A DNA stretch of 64,000 nt from Bradyrhizobium symbiodeficiens (GTDB lineage Bacteria; Pseudomonadota; Alphaproteobacteria; Rhizobiales; Xanthobacteraceae): NCBI RefSeq assembly GCF_002266465.3, contig NZ_CP029427.2, forward strand, positions 4,156,501 to 4,220,500. The letters are read 5' to 3'. The stretch's first letter is position 1. Each line of letters opens with the position of its first letter. This document shows positions 54,167-62,315 of the stretch, piece after piece. Below the pieces are notes generated by a model. The model was not told the DNA's origin. It ran no database searches and was given only the letters and a program-made list of their open reading frames with translations. The position numbers and the translations under genes are program-made.

Positions 54167-55281
54167 TCAAATCCGCCGCGTGGCGGCGCCGAGCCGCGAT
54201 TCGAGCCAGTCGAAGATATATTCGTTGGCAAGGCTCGGATTGTCCGCATGGGCCTGCGCCGCGCCGGTCTCGGCCGAAGTGAACACCTTCAACATGACAT
54301 CCGAGCTGCCGAGCCGGGAGCTCTCGACGATCTGGCGCGCCCGGTCGGCCTTGAGCCAGCCGTCTTCGCCGAGCGTGATCAGCACCGGACAGTCGGCGCT
54401 GGAGGCCATCAGCGGCGCGTGCGGCACCGGCACGATGGTGACGTCGCTCATCGCGAAACGGCTGGCAAAGAACGCCCGCTCGTGCAGGTCCCACAGGCCG
54501 CCATCGCAGACGGCGGCAGCAAGCCGCGGCTCCTGCAACACCGCGCGCGCCACGAAGGACGAGCCCCAGCCGTCGGCGATGATCCCGACCCGGGCGAAAT
54601 CGATGTCGCCGCGCGTCTCCAGATAGTCCATGACGCAGGGAATCGCGCTTTCGAGATCCCCCGCCGCAACAGCTCGTCGATGATGTCGTCGCGCTGGTCG
54701 CCGAGCAGGTCGAGCGCCAGCATCGAGAATCCGCGCTCGCGCGCATGCGGCACGAGCTTGTGCAGGAATTCCTCCTTGCGGTGGCCGGGCTCTCCGATGC
54801 AGATCACGGTCGGAGCCCGCCCGCTTCCCGACGGCGCCGGAAGGAAGTAGCCCTGCAGCGCATGTCCGTCGAGCCAGGGGATCGTCACGACCTCGCCCGC
54901 CGGGCTGCGCGCCGAAAGGTAGCGGCGCGCGCATTCCTGCATCGCGAGCACCGCAACCCAGCGGCGCTCGTCGTCCGGCTCGAGCGGCATCGCCGCCGCA
55001 CCATAATAGTTCATGGCGCGCAGCCAGTTGCGCTGCGCGCTCGCCATGTGGCCCTCCGCGAACGCTGCCTCGGCGCGATGCCGATTGGCCTGCGCCAGCT
55101 TCTTCCACTCGCGATGCCAGGACCGGTCGTCGCCCCGCTTCAGCTGCCGCGCGATCATCAGGCATTCAGCGATCGTGGCGCCGCCCTCCTGGGCCGCGGT
55201 CAGGAGCCGCGTGAATTCAGCGGAAATGTCCTCCCGCTCCGGGCAGAGGATCCAGTCGTCGGAGAGGCATGCGGGTATCAT
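54167..55281 (-). pseudogene. Alpha/beta hydrolase (FrsA/DUF1100-like), broken by -1 base (probable sequence error)
   Basis: Two frames make one 371-residue protein. The first (MIPACLSDDWILCPE to DDIIDELLRRG) holds a helical cap and the start of the alpha/beta core (TVICIGEPGHRKEEFLHKLVPHARERGFSMLALDLLGD). The second (LESAIPCVMDYLETRG to the C-terminus) holds the rest. The break is at CCCCC 54658-54662; a sixth C (G on the coding strand) restores RRGDLESAIP. At the nucleophile elbow, where relatives have G-x-S-x-G-G, this one reads ADGWGSS, so the catalytic Ser may be absent or shifted. Convergent with the MarR gene. Confidence 0.82.
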
Positions 55282-55327
55282 CGGAGCTACGCTCTATCAT
55301 CGCGTTACCCTTCATTGAGTAAACCAA

Positions 55328-55360
55328 TTCAGTGCACCGACCAAGCAGCCGTGCACTGAA
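55328..55360. promoter_or_regulatory. Inverted repeat upstream of the alpha/beta hydrolase
   Basis: TTCAGTGCAC (55328-55337) pairs with GTGCACTGAA (55351-55360) with a 13-base spacer, starting 47 bases upstream of the hydrolase start. A regulator site is possible; no regulator is identified. Confidence 0.5.
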
Positions 55361-55534
55361 TGAGAGCCCTTCGAGATCACCATCGCTTGAACGAACCCGG
55401 TCCGCTCGCATGCGTGACATTCCAATTCGTCATGAGGCGATCAACATTGGCAGGAGGTGTGGCACCTACAAATACCTGCACGCCTCTTGCCATGATGATG
55501 ATCATACCTATATCGGCGCGCCCTGGAGGCGATC

Positions 55535-56506
55535 TCAACCCAGCCGCCAGCCGACCTCCTGCGTAAAGCTTTCGTAAAAGGCGCGGTCGTAAGCCTGCTC
55601 CGGCGTGGCGCGGACGCGTTCGTCGAGGCGCTTGGCGTCCTCGCCGACGAGGATGCGCCAGCGCTCCGCCTTGACCCCGTCGAGAATGATCTTCGCGGCC
55701 TGTGCAGCCGTGGTCGGCGCATCCTCGAGGAAGCTACGGGCGCGCTCGGCGAACACCGCCTGGATGTCCTCGTCCGACATCTTGTCGGCATCCGGCACGC
55801 CGGCCGCGACCATGCGCTTGCGGGTCAGCGCGACCTCGTCCGCGTTGAGCCGCTCCGAGCCGTCGGCGCTCTGCACCTTGCGCGAATTGGACACGATCGA
55901 AGTGCCGATATGGCCGGGCATCACCACCGAGCATTTGACGTGCGGCGCGTGCAGGCGGAGGTCGTTGATCAGCGCTTCGGTAAATCCCTTCACCGCGAAC
56001 TTGGCCGAGCTGTAGGCGGTGTGTGCCTGCCCCATCCCGATCGAAGCCCAGAAGCCGTTGACGCTCGCGGTGTTGACGATATGGGCCTCGTCGGCGGCCA
56101 CCAGCATCGGCAGGAAGGTGCGCACGCCGAGATAGACGCCGCCCCAGCAGATGTTGAAGGTGCGCTCCCACTGCTCGCGCGTGTTGGTGAACAGGCTGCC
56201 GCCGCCGCCGATGCCGGCATTGTTGAACAGCAAATGGATCCTGTCCGTCTTCTGCTGCTCGGCGAGCTCGTCGCGGAAGCGCTTCAGATGATCCTCGATC
56301 GAGACGTCGGCAACATGCGTCGTGACGCGCAGGCCTTGCGGCAGCGTCTCGACCTCGCAGAGCCGCTTGGTCTCGGCCATCGCGGCTTCCGAGACGTCGC
56401 ACATGGCGACATTGCAGCCCTCGGCGACGAGCTGCCGTGCGAGCTCGCGCCCCATTCCCGTGCCGCCGCCGGTGATGACGGCGATCTTTCCTGCGAAATC
56501 CTTCAT
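55535..56506 (-). CDS. SDR family NAD(P)-dependent oxidoreductase
   Basis: 323 residues from the ATG at 56504-56506 (MKDFAGKIAVITGG). Classical SDR: cofactor motif TGGGTGMGRELA, NNAGIGG, catalytic Ser in NTASVNGF, YSSAKFAVKG with the YxxxK pair. Longer than the usual 250 residues, with an extra C-terminal lid (about residues 230-300) as in fatty-acyl or steroid-type members. Substrate unknown. Confidence 0.93.
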   Translation of the reverse strand: MKDFAGKIAVITGGGTGMGRELARQLVAEGCNVAMCDVSEAAMAETKRLCEVETLPQGLRVTTHVADVSIEDHLKRFRDELAEQQKTDRIHLLFNNAGIGGGGSLFTNTREQWERTFNICWGGVYLGVRTFLPMLVAADEAHIVNTASVNGFWASIGMGQAHTAYSSAKFAVKGFTEALINDLRLHAPHVKCSVVMPGHIGTSIVSNSRKVQSADGSERLNADEVALTRKRMVAAGVPDADKMSDEDIQAVFAERARSFLEDAPTTAAQAAKIILDGVKAERWRILVGEDAKRLDERVRATPEQAYDRAFYESFTQEVGWRLG

Positions 56507-57115
56507 GGGACTTTCGGCCCCTCCCCTTGTCGGTCTGTTTCTTCGTCGCAGTGCCGCTGACCGGCCGCGCGCGCGAAATGTAGCAGCGCCGCATCGGCAA
56601 ATGAAAGCGGATCGGCGAAGCAATCTTCGGCATCAATTATTTCGGCGCGCGGACTATCGGCCGCGCCGGTGCGATCACCACACGGTCCGTGCGTGTGAGG
56701 CAGCCCCACCCGCAGCACATCCTTCGAGACGCCCGCCGTTGGCGGGCCCTCAGGATGAGGGCGGAGTATATGGAGGCAGTTGCAACGAGGGCCGTGCCCT
56801 TTAGCCTCATCCTGAGGAGACCGCGCAGCGGTCGTCTCGAAGGACGAGGCGCTTGCTCCGTTGTCGCTGGGAAGCACATGCGCTGGCCCACCGTGCGCGA
56901 AGCACCAGCCGAAGGCGCTGGCGCCGCAACCGGAGCTTTACTGGCCGATTCCCGTAATTGTCCGGCTTCGGTTTATGGGCAATTTTTTTACAATCCGAAT
57001 CGCCAAATGACGCTGGGTCGAGTCGGCCAGGCCAGCGTGTGGCTTGCGTGTCACAGGCTCTGGCACTCCGCTTGCATCTTCTTCGTGGTCTGAAACTACC
57101 GATGAGGTGACAGGA
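56507..57115. other. Intergenic region with a dispersed palindromic repeat
   Basis: No gene is supported. The repeat at 56720-56844 takes up the middle. The 3' part (56940-57115) is AT-richer and should contain the promoter of the small gene at 57116. Confidence 0.6.
56720..56844. repeat. Dispersed palindromic intergenic repeat
   Basis: Two nested inverted pairs: TCCTTCGAGACG (56720-56731) with CGTCTCGAAGGA (56833-56844), and CCTCAGGATGAGG (56748-56760) with CCTCATCCTGAGG (56805-56817). This is the pattern of a repeat common between genes in Bradyrhizobium and Rhodopseudomonas, identified here by memory of the motif. Confidence 0.82.
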
Positions 57116-57355
57116 ATGTTCGTGACCGTCGTTGCCGTGCTCTGCCGGCTGAGTGCAGCCAGCTCAGGCAGTTGCATCGAGGAAATCGTGACCGACAGCA
57201 ACATGACGCCCGAGATATCGATGATGCAGTGTGCGATCGGCGCACAGGCGCCGTTGGCGAAATGGATGGGCGAGCATCCGATCTATCACGCCAATTGGCG
57301 CCTGGATCGGTACAAATGCGTGCCCGGCCATTACGAGATCAAGGGCCACGCGTAA
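57116..57355 (+). CDS. Small hypothetical protein
   Basis: 79 residues from the ATG at 57116 with GAGG eight bases upstream. A hydrophobic N-terminus (FVTVVAVLCRLSA) may be a short signal peptide. The rest has Cys at four places (CIEEIV, MMQCAIG, YKCVPG plus the leader) and HPIYHANWRLDRYKC. No family recognised. A similar set of cysteines would suit an exported protein with disulfides. Confidence 0.6.
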   Translation: MFVTVVAVLCRLSAASSGSCIEEIVTDSNMTPEISMMQCAIGAQAPLAKWMGEHPIYHANWRLDRYKCVPGHYEIKGHA

Positions 57356-57742
57356 GGCCCCGCAAAACTACTGACCAGAACACGACCAACCGAGGAAACG
57401 CCCACCGGGCCAGGTCCGATGACACAGCGCGCGCGTTTTGCTCGGAACTGAGATTTCCTGCCAGTTACCCTGGAAAACTCCGGACGCCGTTTGGTCTCCG
57501 CGCGCTCGAAGTCATGCATGGTACCGCGGCTCACGGCAGGTCGCTTGACTCAGGTCAATATCCTGCTGACCTGAGTGCGCCAACATTGTCGTATTGACCG
57601 TATCAAACTGAACTCGCGGCTGGCCATTTGATCCTTCTCAAACGAGGCTCTCGGCCCGGCATCTGGCGTGAGCGACCTCGGCGGCTTCTCCGTGCTGGGG
57701 CGCGGACATCGATCGTGAATCGTTTGCACGACGGAAAGCAGA
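57356..57742. other. Upstream region of the OpgC-like gene
   Basis: No gene supported. It contains an FNR/FixK-like palindrome (57545-57558) that is part of a larger inverted repeat 57548-57576 (10-base perfect arms, 9-base spacer). Confidence 0.55.
57545..57558. promoter_or_regulatory. FNR/FixK2-like box
   Basis: TTGACTCAGGTCAA fits the TTGA-N6-TCAA dyad recognised by CRP/FNR-family FixK2 in Bradyrhizobium, 184 bases before the OpgC-like start. A second, imperfect TTGA-N5-TCAA is at about 57594-57606. Function inferred from motif only. Confidence 0.4.
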
Positions 57743-59026
57743 ATGAAGCTCGGGCTTGCGCCGCCACCACCTCAACGTGATTTGCGTCTCGACCTGTTTC
57801 GCGGCCTCGCCAACTGGGCGATGTTTCTCGGCCATGTCCCCGGCACGGTGCTGGTGTGGTGTTCGTTCCGGAATTATGGATTCAGCGACGGGGCCGATCT
57901 GTTTGTGTTCATCTCCGGCTACACCTCGGCGCTCGTATATACGCGAAAGATGGAGCGGGGCTTTGTGTTCGGAGCCAGCAGGCTATTGAGGCGCGTTTGG
58001 CAAATCTACACGGCGCATATCCTGCTATTCATGATCTACTTGGCTTTCATCCATTTCCTGTCGGAAAGGTTCAACGCGCCTGATCTGGTCGATCTGTTCA
58101 ACGCCGCACCGGTCACCAGCGCGCCGATCGAGATGATGACGCAGGGGCTTTTGCTGAGATACAAGCCTCTGAATTTGGACGTGCTGCCGCTCTACGTCGT
58201 TTTGATGGGCCTGTTTCCTCCGATCCTCTGGTTGATGTTGAGATTTCCCGATGCCGTCATGATCGGGTCGGTGCTGCTTTATCTGGCTGCGCGGCGATTC
58301 CATTGGAACCTGCCTTCCTATCCATCGGAAAACTGGTACTTCAATCCGCTGGCGTGGCAGCTTCTGTTTGTCACGGGCGCATGGCTCGCGTTGACGGGTG
58401 CGGGGCGTCTGCATTTCCTGCTGCGGTCCAGGCTCGTGCTGGTTGTTGCGATTGCCTATCTGATCTTTGCGGCGCTCATGACGTTGGCTGCTCACCAGCC
58501 TCAGCTCCGGGCCTTGTTTGCGCCTGCCTTGTTCGAGCTTTTCAATCCCAACGACAAGACCAACCTGGCGCCCTACCGCTATCTTCATTTGATGGTGCTG
58601 ATCATCCTTGGTGCCCGGTTCATACCGATCGATGCGCCCGGGCTGCGAGCCACCATCTGGCGACCCCTGGTAAAGTGCGGCCAGCAGTCTCTGGAAGTGT
58701 TTTGTGTGGGCATTCTCCTGGCCTTCATCGGGTACTTCATCCTGCAGTTGGCAGGGAACGGCATCCTCGCCCAACTGCTCGTCGGAGCCGCGGGGATCGC
58801 GATCATGACGGCGGTTGCCTACTACAGATCCTGGTCTAAGCGAGTGGAGAAATCTTCACATGAGAGTCCGGTAGATGGAAAGAAGGCGCCGGAAAGCACC
58901 GGCGCCCTCGAGCATCTTGTGCTGCGCGGCGCCGGCAGCGCGGCGCAGGTCGCTCGCGGATGGATGCGCGGCAGCCGCCTTAACAAAGGTTTGACCAACC
59001 GCACCGACGTCGACAAAGAGCCTTGA
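57743..59026 (+). CDS. OpgC-domain membrane acyltransferase
   Basis: 427 residues, about ten helices. N-terminal RLDLFRGLANWAMFLGHVPGTVLVW and FSDGADLFVFISGYTSALVYTRKM are the OpgC signature. OpgC proteins are acyltransferase_3-related and add succinyl or similar groups to periplasmic glucans. The last 60 residues are soluble and Lys/Ser-rich. It stands alone. The target might be cyclic beta-glucan or the exopolysaccharide from 34-43 kb, but the link is only by theme. Confidence 0.9.
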   Translation: MKLGLAPPPPQRDLRLDLFRGLANWAMFLGHVPGTVLVWCSFRNYGFSDGADLFVFISGYTSALVYTRKMERGFVFGASRLLRRVWQIYTAHILLFMIYLAFIHFLSERFNAPDLVDLFNAAPVTSAPIEMMTQGLLLRYKPLNLDVLPLYVVLMGLFPPILWLMLRFPDAVMIGSVLLYLAARRFHWNLPSYPSENWYFNPLAWQLLFVTGAWLALTGAGRLHFLLRSRLVLVVAIAYLIFAALMTLAAHQPQLRALFAPALFELFNPNDKTNLAPYRYLHLMVLIILGARFIPIDAPGLRATIWRPLVKCGQQSLEVFCVGILLAFIGYFILQLAGNGILAQLLVGAAGIAIMTAVAYYRSWSKRVEKSSHESPVDGKKAPESTGALEHLVLRGAGSAAQVARGWMRGSRLNKGLTNRTDVDKEP

Positions 59027-59325
59027 CCAGGTCGCCCCCGGTCCGCAGCTCCCAAGAAATTCGGTTCGTGGTCAGAGCCGGCGCCTTTGTCGCCCAGATG
59101 AGCGGGGGCGAACCGCGAGGCCATGCGTTGGGACGCACCTATCTCGAAAGCCGCCGCAAGCAGATGCGCAAGATCGACCCCGCGCTCGCCGCGTTCATGT
59201 GCGTGAGCACGATCGAGTCGGTCGCGCACAACACCGTGCTGAACGGCGCCGAGATGCTGACGGAGAAGACGGTGAAGGTGCTGGTGGATGAGACGACGGG
59301 GTTGGTGGTGGGGTATTTGAGGTAG
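59026..59325 (+). pseudogene. Remnant of a TetR-family regulator C-terminal domain
   Basis: A frame from 59026 overlaps the OpgC-like stop and gives a short protein whose second half, AAFMCVSTIESVAHNTVLNGAEMLTEKTVKVLVDETTGLVVGYLR, matches C-terminal ligand domains of TetR regulators. No DNA-binding half is present in any frame nearby, so I read it as a truncated remnant. A 15-base direct repeat (GGTATTTGAGGTAGG at 59312-59326 and 59418-59432) includes its last codons and a second copy 106 bases later, which hints at past rearrangement. Confidence 0.6.
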
Positions 59326-59458
59326 GAGGAACGATGCCCGAAACCTGGACGCGCTTGCTCAAATGCGAGGATAGGATACGCCCCCGGCGCGCAGGGAAGC
59401 GAGTCCCGCGGTGCTGAGGTATTTGAGGTAGGTGGGCATTTCCATGGCACGTCCGCTT

Positions 59459-59779
59459 CTAGCGAAGCCGACGCTCCCTGAGTTCCCGAATCTGCCGCCC
59501 GATCGCAATCGCCCTCTCCTGCGCCCATAACTGGTCGTACGCCGCAACTTCGTGCCTGATGAGATCTTCGGTCGTGTCCCCTTGGACGATCTGTTCTCTA
59601 TTCTTCTGACTGCAGAAATAGGCGACGAGTCCAGAAATCTTCTGCTGCTCATCCAACGTTTGATCAGACCATCGCGTCAGGCTCTCGCGCCACAGACAAT
59701 CCTCGCGCGCGATCTCGTCACGAAGGACCTGCATGAGCCGATCAGTTTCTCGATCTGCCGATCGGTCACCCGCCAACAT
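59459..59779 (-). CDS. Hypothetical alpha-helical protein
   Basis: 106 residues, rich in Glu/Gln/Arg and predicted mostly helical (RLMQVLRDEIAREDCLW, AYDQLWAQERAIAIGRQIRELRERRLR). No family recognised. Coding is uncertain: there is no clear ribosome site. A methionine 15 residues in gives a shorter version. Confidence 0.45.
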   Translation of the reverse strand: MLAGDRSADRETDRLMQVLRDEIAREDCLWRESLTRWSDQTLDEQQKISGLVAYFCSQKNREQIVQGDTTEDLIRHEVAAYDQLWAQERAIAIGRQIRELRERRLR

Positions 59780-60055
59780 GGGCGAGGCGGTCAGCGCGAA
59801 CCCTCAGACCAGTCCAATCCGATACATGACCCGCCCACACGCTGGCATATCGACATCATGCCCTGTTCTGCTCGGCGCGTCAAATCGCTTCGGAAAAACC
59901 TCATACAACCAACGACATCGCTACTGTGCATGGGGTTGTTTTCGGCATTTTGGCCTGCCGGCCACCGAAGCAGCCCCGGCGACCGTCGCGCACGCGTCCT
60001 CGGCCAGAGCGAGCCCTACGCCCCGGTCATCCACCCAACAGATGCTTTGAAAAAA

Positions 60056-60133
60056 TGGTCGGAGCGAGAGGATTTGAACCTCCGACCCCTAGTCTCCCAG
60101 ACTAGTGCGCTAACCGGGCTGCGCCACGCTCCG
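60056..60133 (-). tRNA. tRNA-Pro (anticodon GGG)
   Basis: On the minus strand the acceptor is CGGAGCG/CGCTCCG, the anticodon stem CTAGT/ACTAG with loop CTGGGAG gives anticodon GGG, and the T-arm has GGTTCAAATCC. CCA is encoded (TGG at 60056-60058 on the plus strand). Confidence 0.95.
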
Positions 60134-60244
60134 AACGTCGTTCCATTAGCTAGGATCGGCGCGATGCGCAAGGCGAGGCCGCAGCATTTTGGCGTCCCTG
60201 CCCACAGTCGCCGGAACTGCCCGCAAAGCCGCGGAAAAGGCCCC

Positions 60245-60832
60245 TCACCCGTCCTTCAGCGCCTGGTCCAGCATCTCGCGGCAGGCGACGAGGTCGGCGA
60301 GGACGCGCCCTAACCGTTCCCGGTCCAGCGCACTGGGGCCGGCCGGGGCCGCGGCAGTCGTGCCGCCTTTGCGGAAGGTGGTGAGGATGTCCTCGTCGTC
60401 GACCTCGCTGAAGCGGAAGTCGATGCCTTCCTCCTCGTCACCCTGGTAGTCGTCCTCGTCGGCATCGGTGACGCCCTTGATGATGGGCGCCTCCTCGTCC
60501 TCGGGCTCCATCAGGCTGGCGCCGATGGCGTCCTCGATGGCCCCGAACGAGACCGCGGCCGCGCTGTCGGCGAGACCCTGCACCGATTTGACGCCGTGCT
60601 CCTTCAGGATCCGCTGCACGCCGCGGATGGTGTAGCCCTCGCCGTAGAGCAGCCGGCGGATGCCCTTGAGCAGGTCGACGTCGTCGGGGCGGTAATAGCG
60701 GCGGCCGCCGCTGCGCTTCATCGGCTTGATCTGGGAGAACCGGGTCTCCCAGAACCGCAGCACGTGCTGCGGGATGTCGAGCTCCTGCGCTACTTCGCTG
60801 ATGGTTCGGAACGCATCCGGCGCCTTGTCCAA
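60245..60832 (-). CDS. MerR family regulator
   Basis: 195 residues from a TTG at 60830-60832 (MDKAPDAFRTISEVAQEL), preceded by AGAGGA at the right distance; no ATG or GTG fits the family start. Winged helix RTISEVAQELDIPQHVLRFWETRFSQIKPMKRSGGRRYYRPDDVDLLKGIRRLLY, then a long acidic, disordered region (residues 110-160, EDEEAPIIKGVTDADEDD) and a C-terminal helix. No metal-binding cysteines, so it is not a metal sensor. Last gene of the plsX-fabH-ihfA run (26 bases after ihfA), where it is conserved in Rhizobiales. Confidence 0.9.
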   Translation of the reverse strand: MDKAPDAFRTISEVAQELDIPQHVLRFWETRFSQIKPMKRSGGRRYYRPDDVDLLKGIRRLLYGEGYTIRGVQRILKEHGVKSVQGLADSAAAVSFGAIEDAIGASLMEPEDEEAPIIKGVTDADEDDYQGDEEEGIDFRFSEVDDEDILTTFRKGGTTAAAPAGPSALDRERLGRVLADLVACREMLDQALKDG

Positions 60833-60858
60833 ATGCCAAATCCTCTGCGCGGGGCGAC

Positions 60859-61200
60859 TTACGCCTCGGGTTGAACCTTGCTGCCGTCGCCGTTGGTACG
60901 GTGCTGCGCGTTGATGCGCTGCTTCAGGATCGCCGACGGCTTGAACACCATGACCCGGCGCGGCGAGATCGGCACCTCGGTGCCGGTCTTCGGGTTGCGA
61001 CCGATGCGCTGGCCCTTCTTGCGGACCATGAAGGACCCGAACGAAGACAGCTTCACCGTCTCGCCCTTTTCCAGGCAGTCGGTGATCTCCTTCAGCACGA
61101 GTTCCACGAAGGCGGACGATTCCGTGCGCGACAGGCCCACCTTCTGGTAGACGGCCTCGCACAGATCGACACGCGTTACGGTTTTACTTTGATCGGTCAT
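60859..61200 (-). CDS. ihfA: Integration host factor subunit alpha
   Basis: 113 residues from the ATG at 61198-61200 (MTDQSKTVTRVDLCEAV). DNABII fold: KLSSFGSFMVRKKGQRIGRNPKTGTEVPISPRRVMVFKPS, with the DNA-bending beta arm at GRNPKTG. IHF sharply bends DNA and helps sigma54 promoters. It is in the fabH-ihfA-merR run with a 134-base gap after fabH. Confidence 0.97.
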   Translation of the reverse strand: MTDQSKTVTRVDLCEAVYQKVGLSRTESSAFVELVLKEITDCLEKGETVKLSSFGSFMVRKKGQRIGRNPKTGTEVPISPRRVMVFKPSAILKQRINAQHRTNGDGSKVQPEA

Positions 61201-61334
61201 CGCCCTGCCCCACATCACGGCGAACAATTGTTGTCTGAAATTATGAGCTTACGATACGGCGGTCAACAGCGCTCATCAATGCAGGCGCATCGATAATCGC
61301 GGCTGATTCCGGCAAAATTTTATCGACTGTGGCT

Positions 61335-62315
61335 CTACCAGCGCACCATCGCCGAGCCCCAGGTGAAGCCGCCGCCCATGGCCTCCATGAGAACCATGTC
61401 GCCGCGCTTGATGCGACCGTCCTTGCGCGCTGCCGACAACGCCAGCGGAATCGAGGCGGCCGAGGTGTTGCCGTGACGGTCCACCGTCAGCACCACCTTC
61501 TCCGGCGCGATATGCAGCTTGTGGGCGGAAGCGTCGATGATTCGCTTGTTGGCCTGGTGCGGCACGAACCAGTCGATGCTGTCGGCATTGAGCCCGGTCG
61601 CCTCGAAGGCGTCGACGATGACGTCGGTGATCATGCCGACCGCATGCTTGAAGACCTCGCGGCCTTCCATGCGCAGATGACCGACCGTCTGGGTCGAGGA
61701 CGGGCCACCGTCGACGAACAGTTTTGCCTTGTGGCGGCCGTCGGAGCGCAGATGCGTGGTGACGATGCCGCGATCGGTCGCAGCCTTGCCCGGCTGCTCC
61801 TGCGCCTCCAGCACCACCGCGCCGGCGCCGTCGCCGAACAGCACGCAGGTGCCGCGGTCGGTCCAGTCGAGGATGCGCGAGAAGGTCTCCGCGCCGATCA
61901 CCAGCGCGCGCTTGAAGGCGCCGGTGCGCAGGAAATTATCGGCGGTGGCGAGCGCGAACACGAAGCCCGAGCACACCGCCTGGAGGTCGAAGGCCGCGCC
62001 GTGGTTGATGCCGAGGGCGTGCTGCACGGCAACGGCGGTCGCGGGAAACGTGTTGTCCGGCGTCGAGGTCGCCAGCACGATCAAGTCGATCGACTGCGCA
62101 TCCAGGCCGGCGTCGGTCAGCGCAGCCTGCGCCGCCTTGATCGCGAGGTGCGAGGTGAACTCTCCCTCGCCCGCGATGTGCCGCTCGCGAATGCCGGTGC
62201 GCTGCACGATCCACTCGTCGGAGGTGTCGATACGCGCCGCCAGCTGGGCGTTGGTCACCACCTGCTCCGGCAAATAAGAGCCGCAGCCCAGCACGACCGA
62301 ACGAATCTGAGTCAC
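61335..62315 (-). CDS. fabH: Beta-ketoacyl-ACP synthase III
   Basis: 326 residues. Catalytic triad: Cys in LQAVCSGFVFALATA, His in DWFVPHQANKRII, Asn in DRHGNTSAASIPLAL. FabH condenses acetyl-CoA with malonyl-ACP to start fatty-acid synthesis. It overlaps plsX by 4 bases (ATGA), so the two are translationally coupled. Confidence 0.98.
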   Translation of the reverse strand: MTQIRSVVLGCGSYLPEQVVTNAQLAARIDTSDEWIVQRTGIRERHIAGEGEFTSHLAIKAAQAALTDAGLDAQSIDLIVLATSTPDNTFPATAVAVQHALGINHGAAFDLQAVCSGFVFALATADNFLRTGAFKRALVIGAETFSRILDWTDRGTCVLFGDGAGAVVLEAQEQPGKAATDRGIVTTHLRSDGRHKAKLFVDGGPSSTQTVGHLRMEGREVFKHAVGMITDVIVDAFEATGLNADSIDWFVPHQANKRIIDASAHKLHIAPEKVVLTVDRHGNTSAASIPLALSAARKDGRIKRGDMVLMEAMGGGFTWGSAMVRW

